Notes: generated from the sequence alone by a model not told the origin. A DNA stretch of 64,000 bases from Centrapalus pauciflorus (GCA_020465985.1 JAANYP010003850.1:1426001-1490000); one strand, 5' to 3'. Counted from the stretch's first letter, positions 39,233 to 51,689 are shown. Translations and numbers: made by a program.

Positions 39233-39433
39233 AAGATATACAGACCAGTGGAGTTTAGCCCGTTTGGTATGAGGATGATATGTAAGTGAAAAGTCACGGG
39301 TTCGACTACCGTTAGAGGCAAGTTGAAATTTAGGTGGAAGAAATAAGTTCTAAAGTCATCAATTGGGGCAAATTAATAGTTTAAGAATAGGAGTATGATA
39401 GTTTGTCGTTCAAAAAAAAAAAAGATATACAGA
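39233..39433 (+). mobile_element. Intact tRNA-derived SINE with target duplication
   Basis: The body at 39245-39421 (177 bp) has an A-box-like GTTTAGCCCGTTTGGTATGA, a B-box GGGTTCGACTACC, then a unique body and a tail GTTTGTCGTTC followed by an A run. The 12-bp duplication AAGATATACAGA flanks it at 39233-39244 and 39422-39433. Long duplications plus an A tail show insertion by reverse transcription using LINE machinery; LINE relics occur at 52.3 and 55.9 kb. Confidence 0.85.
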
Positions 39434-39756
39434 TTATGATAACAACATTATTAATCTAGATGTACATATATACTGATGTGGATTCATGTATATGATACTA
39501 TTGGATTATGTTATGCATGGACACACGATGCATGTATACATACATGTAGATGCATATATGCATGATTAATGTTAATAGCGAGCATTTGATTCCCTATTCC
39601 CACTTTACTCATTCATAAAGGCACGACAATGAAAGAAAATGCTTCATCTTTTTAGGGTTTTTCAAAAGTTAAATATTCCCTCTCCCCACAAAACAACATC
39701 AACAAAGAACCAACCTCTCCCTGTCTCTTTCTTCGCATTTTCATAATTTTGAGAGC

Positions 39757-40150
39757 ATACATACACACACACACACACACACACTCTATATATATAATAT
39801 TAGGTTCACATGAGAACCCCTGTATTTCGTGAGAACCACTTTAAAAATTGTGCATGCACTGTATAAAATTGTGCATTTGATACAAAAATTAAATGTTTTC
39901 GATAAATTTATGCATTTCATGTAAAAAAATTACGCATCTCATGCTATAATTTATCCATTTTATGTACGAATTGTGTATTTGAGAAAATTTGTGCATTTGA
40001 TATTCAAATTTGTGCATTTAGTTTATAATTTAATGAATGTAATTTTAGTGTTGGATTATGATATTTATTAATATTTAAGACTAATAATGATTTTAAGTAA
40101 AATTTTTAATTTTAAAATTTATGCATTTTGCAGTGATTCTCGGTACATAT
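39757..40150. repeat. (AC)n, (TA)n and TGCATTT-rich tract
   Basis: An (AC)n run at about 39761-39783 and a short (TA)n run lead into AGGTTCACATGAGAACCCC, similar to the ends of the (TA)n-bounded elements. Then TTGTGCATTT-type words recur about every 20-30 bases to about 40020. Probably a decayed relative of those elements; the right end is not found. Confidence 0.4.
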
Positions 40151-40649
40151 GAAGAATTGAAATAGTAATTAGTAAATAATTAAAAAGGATATATGGGGAT
40201 AGGATTCCATTTGCCACCTCAAAATTTGACAGACTTTTATTGGGGAGATGAAGTCAACTAGAAAGCTGACTTTTTCTCAACTTCTTTATTCATGTGATGA
40301 TGATTCCAACTGAACCTAGTTCTGCAGCTCCATCTCCACTCACTACCCTTTTTATTTCTTTATACACCAATGCTTTTTAATTTGTTGCTTTCCACACTTC
40401 CATCATATAATAATTTCTAATATTCTCTTCTCTCAAAAATTTAAATAATTTCTATCGATTTCCAAGCTTGTACTAATTCGTAGCTATACCCTTTGCATGC
40501 ATATAGTTTTTATTAATATATAATGCACATTTTAATAAACTTTAATCATAGACCAGAACTAAAATAACTGATTGTTAATTATTTAGAGTAAACAATTTTA
40601 ATGATACAAGATTTAATCAAAAAGGATATCGACGATCTAATTAGGTTCA

Positions 40650-41010
40650 CATGATGTATGTATTGTTGAGTTTCATGGAATATTGAAATCCTATATTAAA
40701 GCACATGTTCATCACAATAAAATATTATAATTCATATAAAGTGTAATATATACATGTTTAAAAATGCATCATTTCATATCATTTTAAGTTTATTACATCA
40801 AAAAATTTTATTTCATGCGAAAGTACAATATTTAGACAACATTCACATATTCAAATGATGAGAAGTGACTGTACTTTTAAACATGTACATATTGCACTTT
40901 TGCATGAAATAAATATTTTATCGTTATAAACTTTAAATGATATAAACTGGTTAATTATAAAGATATTTTGAACACATGTATATTATATATTTAGATGAAA
41001 TAAAATTTAT
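40650..41010. mobile_element. Foldback family D, decayed copy 2
   Basis: Shares ACATGTTCATCACAATAAAA, TTCATGCGAAAGTACAATAT and ACATGTACATATTGCA-type blocks with 37690-38150. Ends are unclear. Confidence 0.35.
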
Positions 41011-41162
41011 TATCTTAATAAATAATAAAATATGTAGATTTAGTATTGGCTCCAATATATACATAAACATTGGGTTAAAATGCTGACAATCCAGTTTTGA
41101 CCAATGTCACAAGTTATTGTATTTTTGTGTGCCTTTGACCAATGAAACCCGGCCTTGGTAGG

Positions 41163-41385
41163 TAGCTAGTGGGAGACATTTTTTTTTTTTGAACATCAGA
41201 TGTTAGTGGTTAGTTGTTAGCATCAATGTTAGACACCTTGAAGGTGAGGACCAAACCCCACACCTCCACCTAAGGAGAAACGCCTTTGGTGAGGCTCGAA
41301 CCCGAGACCTCAATCAAGGGGAACCCCTCCCACCTTTGGTGGTGGCCACTTGATCTAAGTCAAGTGGTTAGCTAGTGGGAGACAT
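41163..41385 (-). mobile_element. SINE (second type) with 17-bp target duplication
   Basis: The body at 41180-41368 (189 bp) reads on the minus strand AACCACTTGACTTAGATCAA, then a B-box GGTCTCGGGTTCGAGCCTCA, then GGAGGTGTGGGGTTTGG, ending in GATGTTC plus an A run. The 17-bp sequence TAGCTAGTGGGAGACAT is perfectly duplicated at 41163-41179 and 41369-41385, which defines the insertion exactly. The body differs from the SINE at 39.2 kb apart from the pol III promoter and the GTTC-A(n) tail. Confidence 0.88.
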
Positions 41386-41596
41386 GATATATATGTATTG
41401 GTCCTCTGCCGTCTTGATTATAGTGTTTAAGTTGTGGCTGATCAGGTCTTAATTAAGATTACAATCAATGCCCATTTAGGAAGTTATTAAGTAATATATG
41501 ATCATCTTCAAGTTTAATTAGTATCAGTGAGAATTATTCAAACGATTATAATTCAATTTGAACCAATGCTAGTTCAACTTTTTTATAATCCAAATG

Positions 41597-42027
41597 GTAT
41601 GTTTAGCAAAATTAGATGTAGTTTTGTGTTTTTAAAAGAGATAGAGCTTTTAGTAACTGAAACTTTTTGAGAGCTGAAACTTTTTAAAAGAGCTGAAGTT
41701 TTTAGTTTTATAAATATGTTTGGTAAAAGTAGCTGTAGCTGTAGTGTTTAGTATTAAATTACGTAAAAGGACATTAATATTAAATAGATGTGATAGTTTA
41801 TGATTGATAGGAGGGTAAAAAAGTAAATATGTTTTACTAAAATCTCCAGAGCTTTTCAAACGATACTTTTACTAGAGATTTTCAAACGATACTTTTACTA
41901 GCATTTTATAAAAGAGTTTATTTTTGAGAAAATGAAAGCTCTATGTTTCCTTCCAAACAAAGTTTTTATTTTTTAGTAGAGCTTATTAAAAACAAAAGCT
42001 ACTAAAAGCTCTCCACCGAACATAGCC
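41597..42027. mobile_element. Probable MITE with GGTATGTTTAG / GGCTATGTTCGG tips
   Basis: The left end (GGTATGTTTAGCAAA) and the right end read in reverse (TTTGGCTATGTTCGGTGG) are imperfect inverted repeats. The interior carries AGCTGAAACTTTTTGAGAGC-like repeats on both strands. No clean duplication. Decayed relatives may lie at about 29.26, 33.79 and 58.47 kb. Confidence 0.45.
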
Positions 42028-42125
42028 AAAATTCAAACATCCTAAAAAGATTATTTAATCTTTTATCAAATCTTAAATTTCAGTTCCACAAGACAAAATG
42101 AATCATTAGCTTCTTGTTGGGTTAC

Positions 42126-42347
42126 TTAGGTGTTGTTTATTTTTTAAAAGGTTGATGTCTGCGGTCTGCGGACTTAACTGTAGAAATCTGCGGTCAGAAG
42201 AGATGGACTAAAGGTCTGCAGAAGTTCGCAGACGCGGGAAGACGGAGAAAAAACAAACACACTTTCATATAAAACATCTTCCCGCGTCTTCGAGTTCGCA
42301 GACATAAGAGGTCGAAGATCTTCTAACAAAAAACAAACAAGGCCTTA
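42126..42347. mobile_element. Tourist-like MITE, second copy of the 27.4-kb family
   Basis: The body at 42129-42344 (216 bp) starts GGTGTTGTTTATTTTTTAAA and ends ACAAACAAGGCC, with TTA duplicated at 42126-42128 and 42345-42347. It is shorter than the 27.4-kb copy mainly because the 20-bp internal array is about one unit. Confidence 0.78.
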
Positions 42348-43260
42348 GAAAGCATCAACATAAGACATTTATGATTTAAAAATTTCTTAAACCAAACAAA
42401 TTAAAATTTTTTAAACGAGTGATGGGTTATGGTTTTCTCCAATGTCTACTACAAGCAAATTATCGTCCCTTATACGTAAATCATATTTAGATCGAGATTT
42501 TTTGTTAGCTAGATTTTCCGATACATTAGATCATATTTGGTTGGTATATAAAAGTAACTTTTCATTTTAAAACTTGATAGTAATCAAAAGGTAAGACAAA
42601 TTTGGACATATGGAAATGATTCATATATCTTTAATTATGTAAAAGGCAGTAGAAAGCATCATAAGGTCTATCAAGTATGATGTTTCTTTGTAAGTTTTCT
42701 TTAAATTATTTATAAAAAAAAAACTCAAATTCAAAACACAACTCAGCCAAAAACAAAGTGAATCTTGAGTAATAAGTGAACCTTTTTCTTCCTTTTCTTG
42801 TTTCTTTCCTTAATAATGATGTCAAAAGTGTGTGTACAGATCATTAACATGAGTACATGACTCGAGTCAAACCTCAATCGATGGTTCCCGAGGGACCGAA
42901 GCTGATCCCATCATGGTCCATAGTGGGTTACTATAATACTTTGGGGTTAGCCCAAGTAATTACGTTACTATATGACCCTATAAATGTATAATAACATATA
43001 TTGTGATCTCCGTGCGTTGCAGCGGGTGTAAAATTATATATTTTTTTAATTGACGAATTAAAAAGATGTTAATATAATTTATAATAAAATAAATTTTAAA
43101 AGTTTAATCAACAAATTTTTTTTATGGTTATTAATTCAAATATAATTTGTACTCTACAAAGTATCATCATATTTTTAGGAAACTTCTTTTAAAAAACTAA
43201 TGTGCTGATTGTCAATTCGTAGAATCGTAGGCATCTATAACTCAATTTTGATCATACAAT
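42348..43260. other. AT-rich intergenic
   Basis: No gene. A more complex patch at 42830-43030 (GGTTCCCGAGGGACCGAAGC; GTGCGTTGCAGCGGGTG) looks transposon-derived but cannot be assigned. Confidence 0.35.
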
Positions 43261-43659
43261 TTGAACTTTATATTTGAAGTTAGGTGAGATTTTAAAATTT
43301 GAACTTTAATTAGAAATTTAAATTATTGATGATATTAAATGAAGTGCTATTCATTTTGTGTATGATTAGTAGTTTCTTTAATTTTAATTGTGATTTAATA
43401 TGTAAATAAACAAAAAAGAAACCAATACACTAATTTAAAACTATAAACCAATTTATTATTTGAACTTTGTATTTGAAGTTACGTGAGATTTTAAAATTTG
43501 AACTTTAATTAGAAAATTAAATTATTGATGATATTAAATGAAGTGCTATTCATTTTTGTGTATGATTAGTAGTTTCTTTAATTTTAATTGTGAATTAATA
43601 TGTAAATAAACAAAAAAGAAACCAATACACTAATTTAAAACTATAAACCAATTTATTAT
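43261..43659. repeat. Recent 199-bp tandem duplication
   Basis: Unit 1 starts at 43261 (TTGAACTTTATATTTGAAG) and unit 2 at 43460 (TTGAACTTTGTATTTGAAG). The units run almost base for base to AAACCAATTTATTATT, with only a handful of differences. Non-coding. Confidence 0.9.
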
Positions 43660-44815
43660 TTAAATATTATTATAACTTGATATCTCTTTAAAATTGTTTG
43701 CTGGATATAATCATTACTTGAGATGGTTTATAAAATCAACATTATAGATTACTTTTGTGAATATGTCATTATTATTTATATTTATTAATTCAAATCTTAT
43801 AATTATTTGATTTTTTCTATATAAATATTTGTTTGTTATTCTCTTTATAAATGTCTAACCAAGTTAATAATATAAACAACTAAAAATGAACAAAATACTA
43901 TATATTAATTTAATATAAAAATAATATAGCACATATTAGCAAAACTAATCAATAGTGTTTTAGAAAAGATTCATTTTAGTGTACATTAGCATAACAAAAT
44001 AATGAATAATGTTTACATTGTCCGGCCCTTTATTAATAGTTTTTTATTATTAATTTGAGCGGCTTAATACAACAAAACTCACTGAAAAATAATAGTTTTG
44101 GATGATAAAATTTTGTCTAATGTAATATTGAGTAATAATAAATTTTATTCGTTATAACAAAAGTTAATGTGTTTTTGTGGATTAAATTGTAAGATCGACT
44201 CGATATTTTGGGATTGCTATGTAAAATAAAAATTAATGCATTTCAGATTGAAAGTATGAAAAAGTATATAATTATCATAAATTTAAAATGCTTATTCAAT
44301 TAGAATCACGTACATCGTGCAGGATGAATCAATTAATGCAGCAAGGTACGTACATGACATGTCTATAGAATGCTTGACGGAGGGTGTTGTATTTTATATC
44401 AATTAGGCATAGCATTCTGACGGAGCGGGTGAAGATCTCATTTCTCATCCACGTCTCCTCCATGTTTCTTATTCCTCTTTCTCATCCTCGGCCCATTTCT
44501 GTCGAGGAATAAATTTATATTCTCATTCCTGTCCTAATCAGAGATTGGGGATCCCCATCAAGGAATCAAGTTTTTAAACCTCTTAAAAGAGTATTAGTAG
44601 TTTAGTAGAAATTGATATTTAAATAAACATTAAAACAAACCAATTCAAACTTATTTAAGTTATTTACACCTATAATTTATGATCTATGATAATACTAAAA
44701 TAAAAAAATATATGCAAAAAAAAAAATTATAAAACCAATAAGTAGGGACAAAACAATAGTATTTTAAACTCTAAGAATTTCATATACGTTGATACTTAAT
44801 ATATCACATAAAATG
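43660..44815. other. AT-rich intergenic
   Basis: Around 44400-44575 a GC-richer stretch with CATCC/CCCCATC words resembles the arms of the adjacent MULE-like element, perhaps an older truncated copy. No gene. Confidence 0.35.
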
Positions 44816-45026
44816 TAATGAATAGACTTGGCAAAAAACTCTGACCCTGAAGGAGAACTCGAAACTCGATCCCCAACTTAACCGGGGATTCCCCGAACCC
44901 GAGTTGAACGGGGATGGGGAACACTTTATTCCCCGACCCCGGTCCAATTTAATATCATAGTATAATTTATTATGTTTATATAATTTTATAATGTAAATTA
45001 TTCATTATCGTTTAAATAAACTATTA

Positions 45027-45372
<346 letters not shown>

Positions 45373-45548
45373 ATATATATATATATATGTATAATATTGT
45401 TAAATTAGCTGATTTTATTTTATATGTCCTATACGTTTTTTACACATTTTTTAATTTTGGTCGTATTATAAACCATTAGTTATCATTGTATATAACTAAA
45501 AAATGTTGAGATAATTTGTTATAAAGTTTACATACACACACACACTCA

Positions 45549-46721
45549 TATATATATATATATATATATATATGGTGAGGATAAAATGAGGACTATGCTT
45601 AAAATGAGGACAATAAGAACCAATTAGATTGCTAGAATTTGTGAATCAACCAATAGTAAGCAATGTGACAATTTTGTAATTAAATAGAGTTTTATAAACC
45701 ATTTAAATCATTTAAGGGACAATTTTGTCAATTCTGCACCTTTATATTTTTGGCAAATATATGCCATTAATTAGGTGGGTGTGATTAACGGTGCAACTAT
45801 ATGCCATTAATTAAATATATATCATTTTGGGACGACGGGTGTGATTCACGACATTCACAGTTTTCAGGCGACGGACGGCGGAGAGGAAGATCGGAGGGTG
45901 GCGGTTCACGGGGCAGACAGTGAGAAGAAGGGTGTGGTTCACGACGACATGCATTGAGTAGATGGGTGTGGTTCACGGCGCAGACATTGAGAAATCCGGC
46001 TCAGGGTTTTGGCGAGTTGTTCACGGCGGTTAACGGCAAGTCGTTCACGGTAGTTTACGGTTAGAGAGCTGAGGGGAGTTGCGAGCCAATGACGATGGTT
46101 CACGGCGGTACACGTTGTTTAGGCGAGTATACGGTTAGACGACAGAGGGTTTTGGCGAGTGGTTCACGGTTAGTTTGGAGTCTAAAGTGGTGGTTCACGG
46201 CGGTACTTTTTTTTTTTAAGAAAAATTGTGAATCATTCTTGGGTAACGACAAGAAAAATTGTGAATTATTCATAGGTGCTGGTTCACGGCGATACTTTTT
46301 TTTAGAAAAATTGTGAATCGTTCATGGGAAACGACAAGAAAAATTGTGAAACATTCATGGGTGGTGGTTCACAGCGGTACTTTTTTATTATTATTAAGAT
46401 TGTGTTAAAAATATTGCAATATAATAAGAAAGTGATATATTCAATTTTTGAATTTTTGAAATTGATAATGATATTATGTTGACTAAAATCAATGTTGAAG
46501 GTTTGAGGAATTTTGAACACAATATGTTGACCGTGATTTTGAAGGAATTTAAAAAAAATCATTTTCCTTTTTTAAAATAACAATTAATCATGTTACCATA
46601 TATAATAATCAAGTAAATGTTCATAATGCCCTTTAAGGAGAGAGATGAGTATTGCTTATGTGGCGATTTTTCATTGGTTCTTACCGGCTTTATTTTAAGC
46701 ACGGTCCTCATTTGATCCACT

Positions 46722-46777
<56 letters not shown>
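45549..46777. mobile_element. (TA)n-bounded 1.15-kb TIR element with TTCACGGCG repeats
   Basis: The element at about 45574-46723 is bounded by (TA)n at 45549-45573 and 46724-46777. The ends are inverted over roughly 50 bp: left AAATGAGGACTATGCTTAAA...TAAGAACCAAT, right read in reverse AAATGAGGACCGTGCTTAAA...TAAGAACCAAT. The interior at 45835-46380 is GC-richer and repeats GGTTCACGGCG about ten times. A unit of about 90 bp with GAAAAATTGTGAATC and GGTTCACGGCGATAC is tandemly repeated at about 46198-46383. No transposase. Confidence 0.7.
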
Positions 46778-46972
46778 CTATAATTTGTAGTGTCAACTTA
46801 ATAATTTCTTAAATTGTTAAAAAAAAACTCGAGCCCCGATGGGAATCCCCAAAACCCGATGGGGCCGGAGATGCGAAAGAAAGAGAACTCAATACCCGAT
46901 AGGGATGAGGGTGGGTACGGGAAATGAAATCCCTGGTCATACCAGCCCATTTGCCAAGCCTAGTAATGAATA

Positions 46973-47715
46973 ATTTGCATTATAAAGGTAAATATACATA
47001 ATAATTTATATTAAAACATAAAAATAATCAGGGTCAGGGTCGGGGTCAGGCATTGAAGTGTCCCCCACCCCACCCATCCCCGTTATTTTAAATCGGGAAT
47101 TTCCCATATCCATCTCTATCCTCTGTAAACTCAGAAATTCCCTGATCGAATGGGGTCGAGTTACGGGTCCCCATCGGAAATGGTTCTTTTGCTAACCCTA
47201 TTATCAATTCTTGTATGGTTTATATTTTTGAAGGGTAACGTGATTTTAGATTCCTCCTATTTTAGTTAGATTATTTTTTTCGTATTTTTTAATTTAGTAA
47301 TATTTTACTTTTTGTCCCAATTTAAATGTTTATCTTTCTATTTTAATATTGTCTCAAAGTGATTATAGTTTATCATGTTCCAATAATAACCTTATGTATA
47401 TAAAGTTGTTGTCTTTTTTTAAAAAAAGTTTAAATAAATAAATATGGAAAAAGTTGTCTAATTTAAGTACATAAAACGTGTAATGATTACCCATTTCTTA
47501 AAATTGTATGCTTTTATCTAGTGAACAATTTAATTGGAACGAATTAAATTTATCACACTTAGGTCGCTGATTGACTGGATGACTAGTTGATCAGTTAAAA
47601 GTGTTGACATCGCATTCAGATGACATAAATAAGTGGTTGTTAGTCTCACACATGTTATTATACTTTCTTTTGTCCTCACTTAATTGAATTCAAATTGTAT
47701 AATTTGGGTTGTTGT
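46973..47715. other. Intergenic with a MULE-like half copy
   Basis: At 47030-47205 GGGTCGGGGTCAGG, CCCATCCCCG and GGGTCCCCATCGG words match the style of the arms of the 44.8-47.0 kb element. The rest is AT-rich. Confidence 0.35.
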
Positions 47716-47875
47716 TGATAAACCAAATTTTTTAAAAACTAAAAATCGGGTTCTAATAGTCAAATTTCACTACACCAAAAAAATATGTACTTGAGAATTT
47801 TTCTGAGAAAAATAACATGAAAAGACGAAAACAAAAAAAAGTGAAAACATATTGGTTTTCTCATAATAAACTCAA
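47716..47875. mobile_element. Foldback MITE family A, truncated copy 4
   Basis: Only the right half remains: AAATCGGGTTCTAATAGTCA, AACATGAAAAGACGAAAAC, ..., TTCTCATAATAAACTC. The left arm is missing and the tip is mutated. Confidence 0.65.
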
Positions 47876-49010
47876 TTATTATAAAACGAAGCTTTATATT
47901 AATCAACGGTAACTCGATTATTAAGGATGTGCGGAACTAAGAATTGAACACAAAAACCAGTCCAAGCCATGGATGTTTATGTTTATTCAGTTTTGTTTTT
48001 CACAAAATTTTTCTCGTTTTCGACACTACTTTGTTTGGTCCGTTTTTTATTTTACATTTTGAATATCAAGAAAAACTATTAAAACCATAATAATCACCGG
48101 ATTATCATTCTATAGTATAAAGATTAAACTTTAAAATAATAATAAATATTTAATGATTTAAGTATATTACAATTTGAAAGTTTAATGACCTAAGTGAAAC
48201 AAAAGAATATATATCTGTCAAAAATAATAATAATAATTGGTAGATATCATGTCATCATTTTTAGTTGATCAACAAGTTATCTGGTTGATCAATGACCTGA
48301 GTGGCTGAATGCAACAATCTTTTATGAAAATTAAAATACAACTGTTAAAACGAGACAAGTCAGCCACACTATTCTTTTGCAGGATAAGTCGTTCTATCTA
48401 TATCGTGGACTGTTCTGTTCTTCTAGATGAATTGTCAAAAGAATTCTAGAAGAAAAAAAGTCAAGGGGAAATAATGACAAGTAGAAATTTACGAGGGCTA
48501 CATGTGAGTTTGAAAAATAGAATGAAATAGAAACTGCAAAGGAGAAATGAGTATGAAGTGTGAACGACCAAGAAAATTTGTTGGCGGTCCATATGAAGTT
48601 GGGTCGCATTGGGCTTGTGGACTGGAAATAGAGATTTCTAATTATTGGGGTATTTTTTCTTTCTCAAAATATTTGTTTAGTCTCGTCATTAATGTCATAA
48701 TCTCTCATTATTGGGCTTAAACTTTGTATCATCTTTATTAATTGTTATCAACATAAACTATCGATGTTCAAGTAGCACCATTCATTAGTAATTTACTATG
48801 CATAAAAATTTAATTTATAAAAGCAAAATATCTCATTTCCTAAAAGTAAATATTTATAACATTATTTTATATCATGTAATGAGCATATAAGAAATTCTTT
48901 AAGATATATTATTATTTCAACTAATTAACCCTTATTATGCAGTAAACATGCATCTTATCTTTTTCTAAGGTTTAATGCAATAAATAATAACCCTTTTTAT
49001 CATTTTCTCA
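47876..49010. other. AT-rich intergenic
   Basis: No gene and no left TIR for the Harbinger element to its right was found here. Confidence 0.4.
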
Positions 49011-50310
49011 TTATAACAACGAACTTCTGTTTTTTTTAACATGCATATATAAGACATACATACATGATACATACCAAGCATATATGATGGTAATGTTTGA
49101 GCGAAAGTTATTGTGTGTTTCCCGATTACGAATTTCCAGTAACGTATTTTGATATACTTCATTGGAAGCGGAATGTTGATTGGATGGAAGCTCGGTTTCT
49201 TGAAATGAACATATCGCGAACCCTTCGTCTTCTAAGATCATATTGTGTAATATGACACAAGCATACATGATGTGTAATTTTATTTTGGTGCCATGGTCGT
49301 GCGGGGTTGTTTAATATAGCAAAACGAGATTTGAGTACACCAAAAGCTCGTTCGATGTCTTTTCTTGCCGACTCTTGTGTTGCCTTGAATCTTTTTCGTT
49401 TGTCATCGGTTGGACACGAAAAAGCTTTCACAAAAGTCGCCAACTCGGGATATATCCCGTCGGTTAGATAGTAACCATGTTTGTATTCTGTTCCGTTAAT
49501 AACAAAAGGAACAACCGGTGCGATCCCGTTTAAAACGTCGTTGAATACTGGTGATTGATTAATCACATTGATGTCGTTGTTGCAACCCGCGACGCCAGAA
49601 AATGCATGCCAAATCCATAAATCTTGTGACGCAACAGCTTCCAACATAATTGTCGGATATTGGTGATCGCCTCGCATATATTGTCCTCGCCATTCTGTAG
49701 GGCAATTTCTCCATGCCCAATGTGTACAGTCAATGCTGCCAAGCATTCCACGAAATCCATGTTTTGCTTCATGGAACGCGTACAACTGATGAACATCAGA
49801 TTCAGTCGGTCTACGCAAATATTTGCGTTTGTATAGCTGAATAATTCCCTTACAGAATTCTTGCAAGGTTTCACGCGAAGTTCTTTCAGACATAAAAAGA
49901 GAGTCGTCAATCGAATCAGCCACCATGCCATATGCGAGTTGCCGAATAGCAGATGTGCATTTTTGTAACGCGGTAAATCCCCTTCTACCTCGAGCATCCC
50001 ATCGCAAGGTAAAATATTCAAAGTGTTGCTCCATATCGTAAACTATTCGTAGGAATAGTTCTTTGTGCATCCGGAACCTCCTTCTGAACATATCATCTCC
50101 ATAGACAGGATTTTGAGTAAAATAATTGCGCATCAGACGTTCATTTGCAGCTGCTCGGTCTCTCTGAATTGGAATTCTTCGTCTAGGTTGCGGAGAGCTG
50201 ACATTTATAAAAGCTTCAAAAAGTTCTTGATAATACTCTTGAGATTCGTCTTGAATTTTGTCTTCGGTTGATGAGTTTGACGACGAAGACGTAGTATACG
50301 GTTCCATCAC
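49011..50310 (-). pseudogene. PIF/Harbinger (HARBI1-like) transposase, one frameshift
   Basis: A minus-strand frame from ATG 50310 gives a near-complete DDE transposase: N-terminal Ser/acidic region, then the DDE nuclease with D194 (in GSIDCTHWAW), D284 (in YYLTDGIYPEL) and E320 (in SARKDIERAFGVLKSRF). At about 49275, after codon 346, the frame slips: the expected HIMYACVILHNMILEDEGF continues in the neighbouring frame to about 49090, after which similarity fades. A 1-base insertion or 2-base deletion explains it. Such transposases cut and paste DNA with 3-bp TWA duplications, usually together with a Myb-like partner, which is not seen here. It could once have mobilised the Tourist-like MITEs in this window. 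The reading frame has otherwise no stop, so decay is recent. Confidence 0.88.
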
Positions 50311-50656
50311 AATAAAAGTAAAATTGTGATTGATTGGAAATAATTTTAGGTTAAATGAAAGAGAGAATTTTGAATGTGTATAGATTGAGAGAAATGGGAA
50401 AGATGTGAGTTAAATGTGTTGTGAAGATATATTTATAGGGAAAAATAATTAATAAATTTTTTTTTTTTTAATTTGAAACGGTCTAGTGACCGTTGGAGGG
50501 TAAAAGACAAAAAAGGGAGCGGGGTGCAGCGGGGAGAGGGAGCCGGGCCGGGGTTCGAATCGCGCGGGGCGGGGGGGCGGGGGTGGTGTAGCCGCCGGCC
50601 TTGGCTGATGTGGTGAAGCCGGGCTGCCCGCGGCTTGGGTACTCCGCACACCCTTA
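50311..50656. mobile_element. GC-rich 5' terminal region and TIR of the Harbinger element
   Basis: Upstream of the transposase start, 50511-50650 is strikingly GC-rich against an AT-rich background. It ends GTACTCCGCACACCC at 50653, followed by TTA; read on the minus strand the tip is GGGTGTGCGGAGTACCC, a Harbinger-like TIR. The matching TIR beyond the other end was not found near 48.3-49.0 kb, so that end is probably lost. Confidence 0.6.
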
Positions 50657-50876
50657 AAGTAGGAAATTGAAAAAGAACTTATATAGAATATAGGATGAAA
50701 ATTCTATCATTTGACTACTGCAAAACATATGATAATTCCTTTCACAATACATAAAAAAGAATTATAACCCATGTAAAATGAACGTACTATTATATCCATA
50801 TATGGACGAAATTTATAAGATATTATTAGAAAGAAATCATAGTTTTTATGTTCTAATACATTTTTTTGAAAAAAAA

Positions 50877-51181
50877 GGATTTATTATGAAAAAAACCAAC
50901 ATGTTTTCATGTTTTTTGCGTTTTCGTCACTTAATGTTATTTTTTTCCATAAAAAACCTTAAGTTATTCTTTTTTTTTTTGGTTTAGTGAAATTTGGACA
51001 TTAGACCCCGGTTATAATTTGTGAACCGGGTTTTAAAAAACTGAAAAACCGGGTTCTAATGTCCAAATTTCAATAAACTAAAAAGAAAAGATTAACTTGA
51101 GGACTTTTATGGAAAAAAATAACATGGAGGGACGAAAACGCAAAAAACATGAAAACATGTTGATTTTTTTTCATAATAAAC
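50877..51181. mobile_element. Foldback MITE family A, copy 5
   Basis: Full-length copy, GGATTTATTATGAAAAAAAC to TTCATAATAAAC, with the CCCCGGTTATAA...GAACCGGG loop. A-rich flanks hide any target duplication. Confidence 0.78.
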
Positions 51182-51689
51182 AAAAAAAAAAACTTATTTT
51201 GATTAGTTATAGTCAGTTTGGAAATTTTTGTGTAATGAAAAATGGTTGACGGTTTTAATCCAAAAAATGATTCAACTTAAGGATTTTTTGTGTAAATTTT
51301 CCTTTTAAAATTTACATTTTAACAAAATCAAGATTCCATATTTAAGTTTCTACTGTGTAATGGGTTCAACAAAATAAATTTTATTTTGGAATGATGGGTG
51401 TGAAAATAAAAATATTAATTAGCTGAATTTTGGAATGATGGCTGGAAGTCTGGAAGAAAAATCTATTAGACCGAGAGATACATGGATAGAGAAGATTTTC
51501 TTTATGTTAAAATTGAAATATCATTTTAATTAAATGTGTCATTATCAAATGAATCAAATCGTAAAATAATAAAAGGACACCTGATAGATATTTACTCGTT
51601 TCTTGAAAAAAAAAAAGAGAAAAGAAAAAGAAAAAAAGGTACCGATACCGATAAAAATGAATATTTTTATTCTTAATTACTACCTGATA
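51182..51689. other. Intergenic, nothing recognised
   Basis: AT-rich; an A/G-rich run at about 51605-51640. Confidence 0.4.

Noticed and set aside
49563..50021. Second long minus-strand frame inside the transposase
   Set aside because: Shadow of the Harbinger transposase reading frame.
50555..50580. GGGGTTCGAATCGC, a B-box-like word in GC-rich DNA
   Set aside because: No A-box or tRNA fold; it lies inside the Harbinger terminal region.
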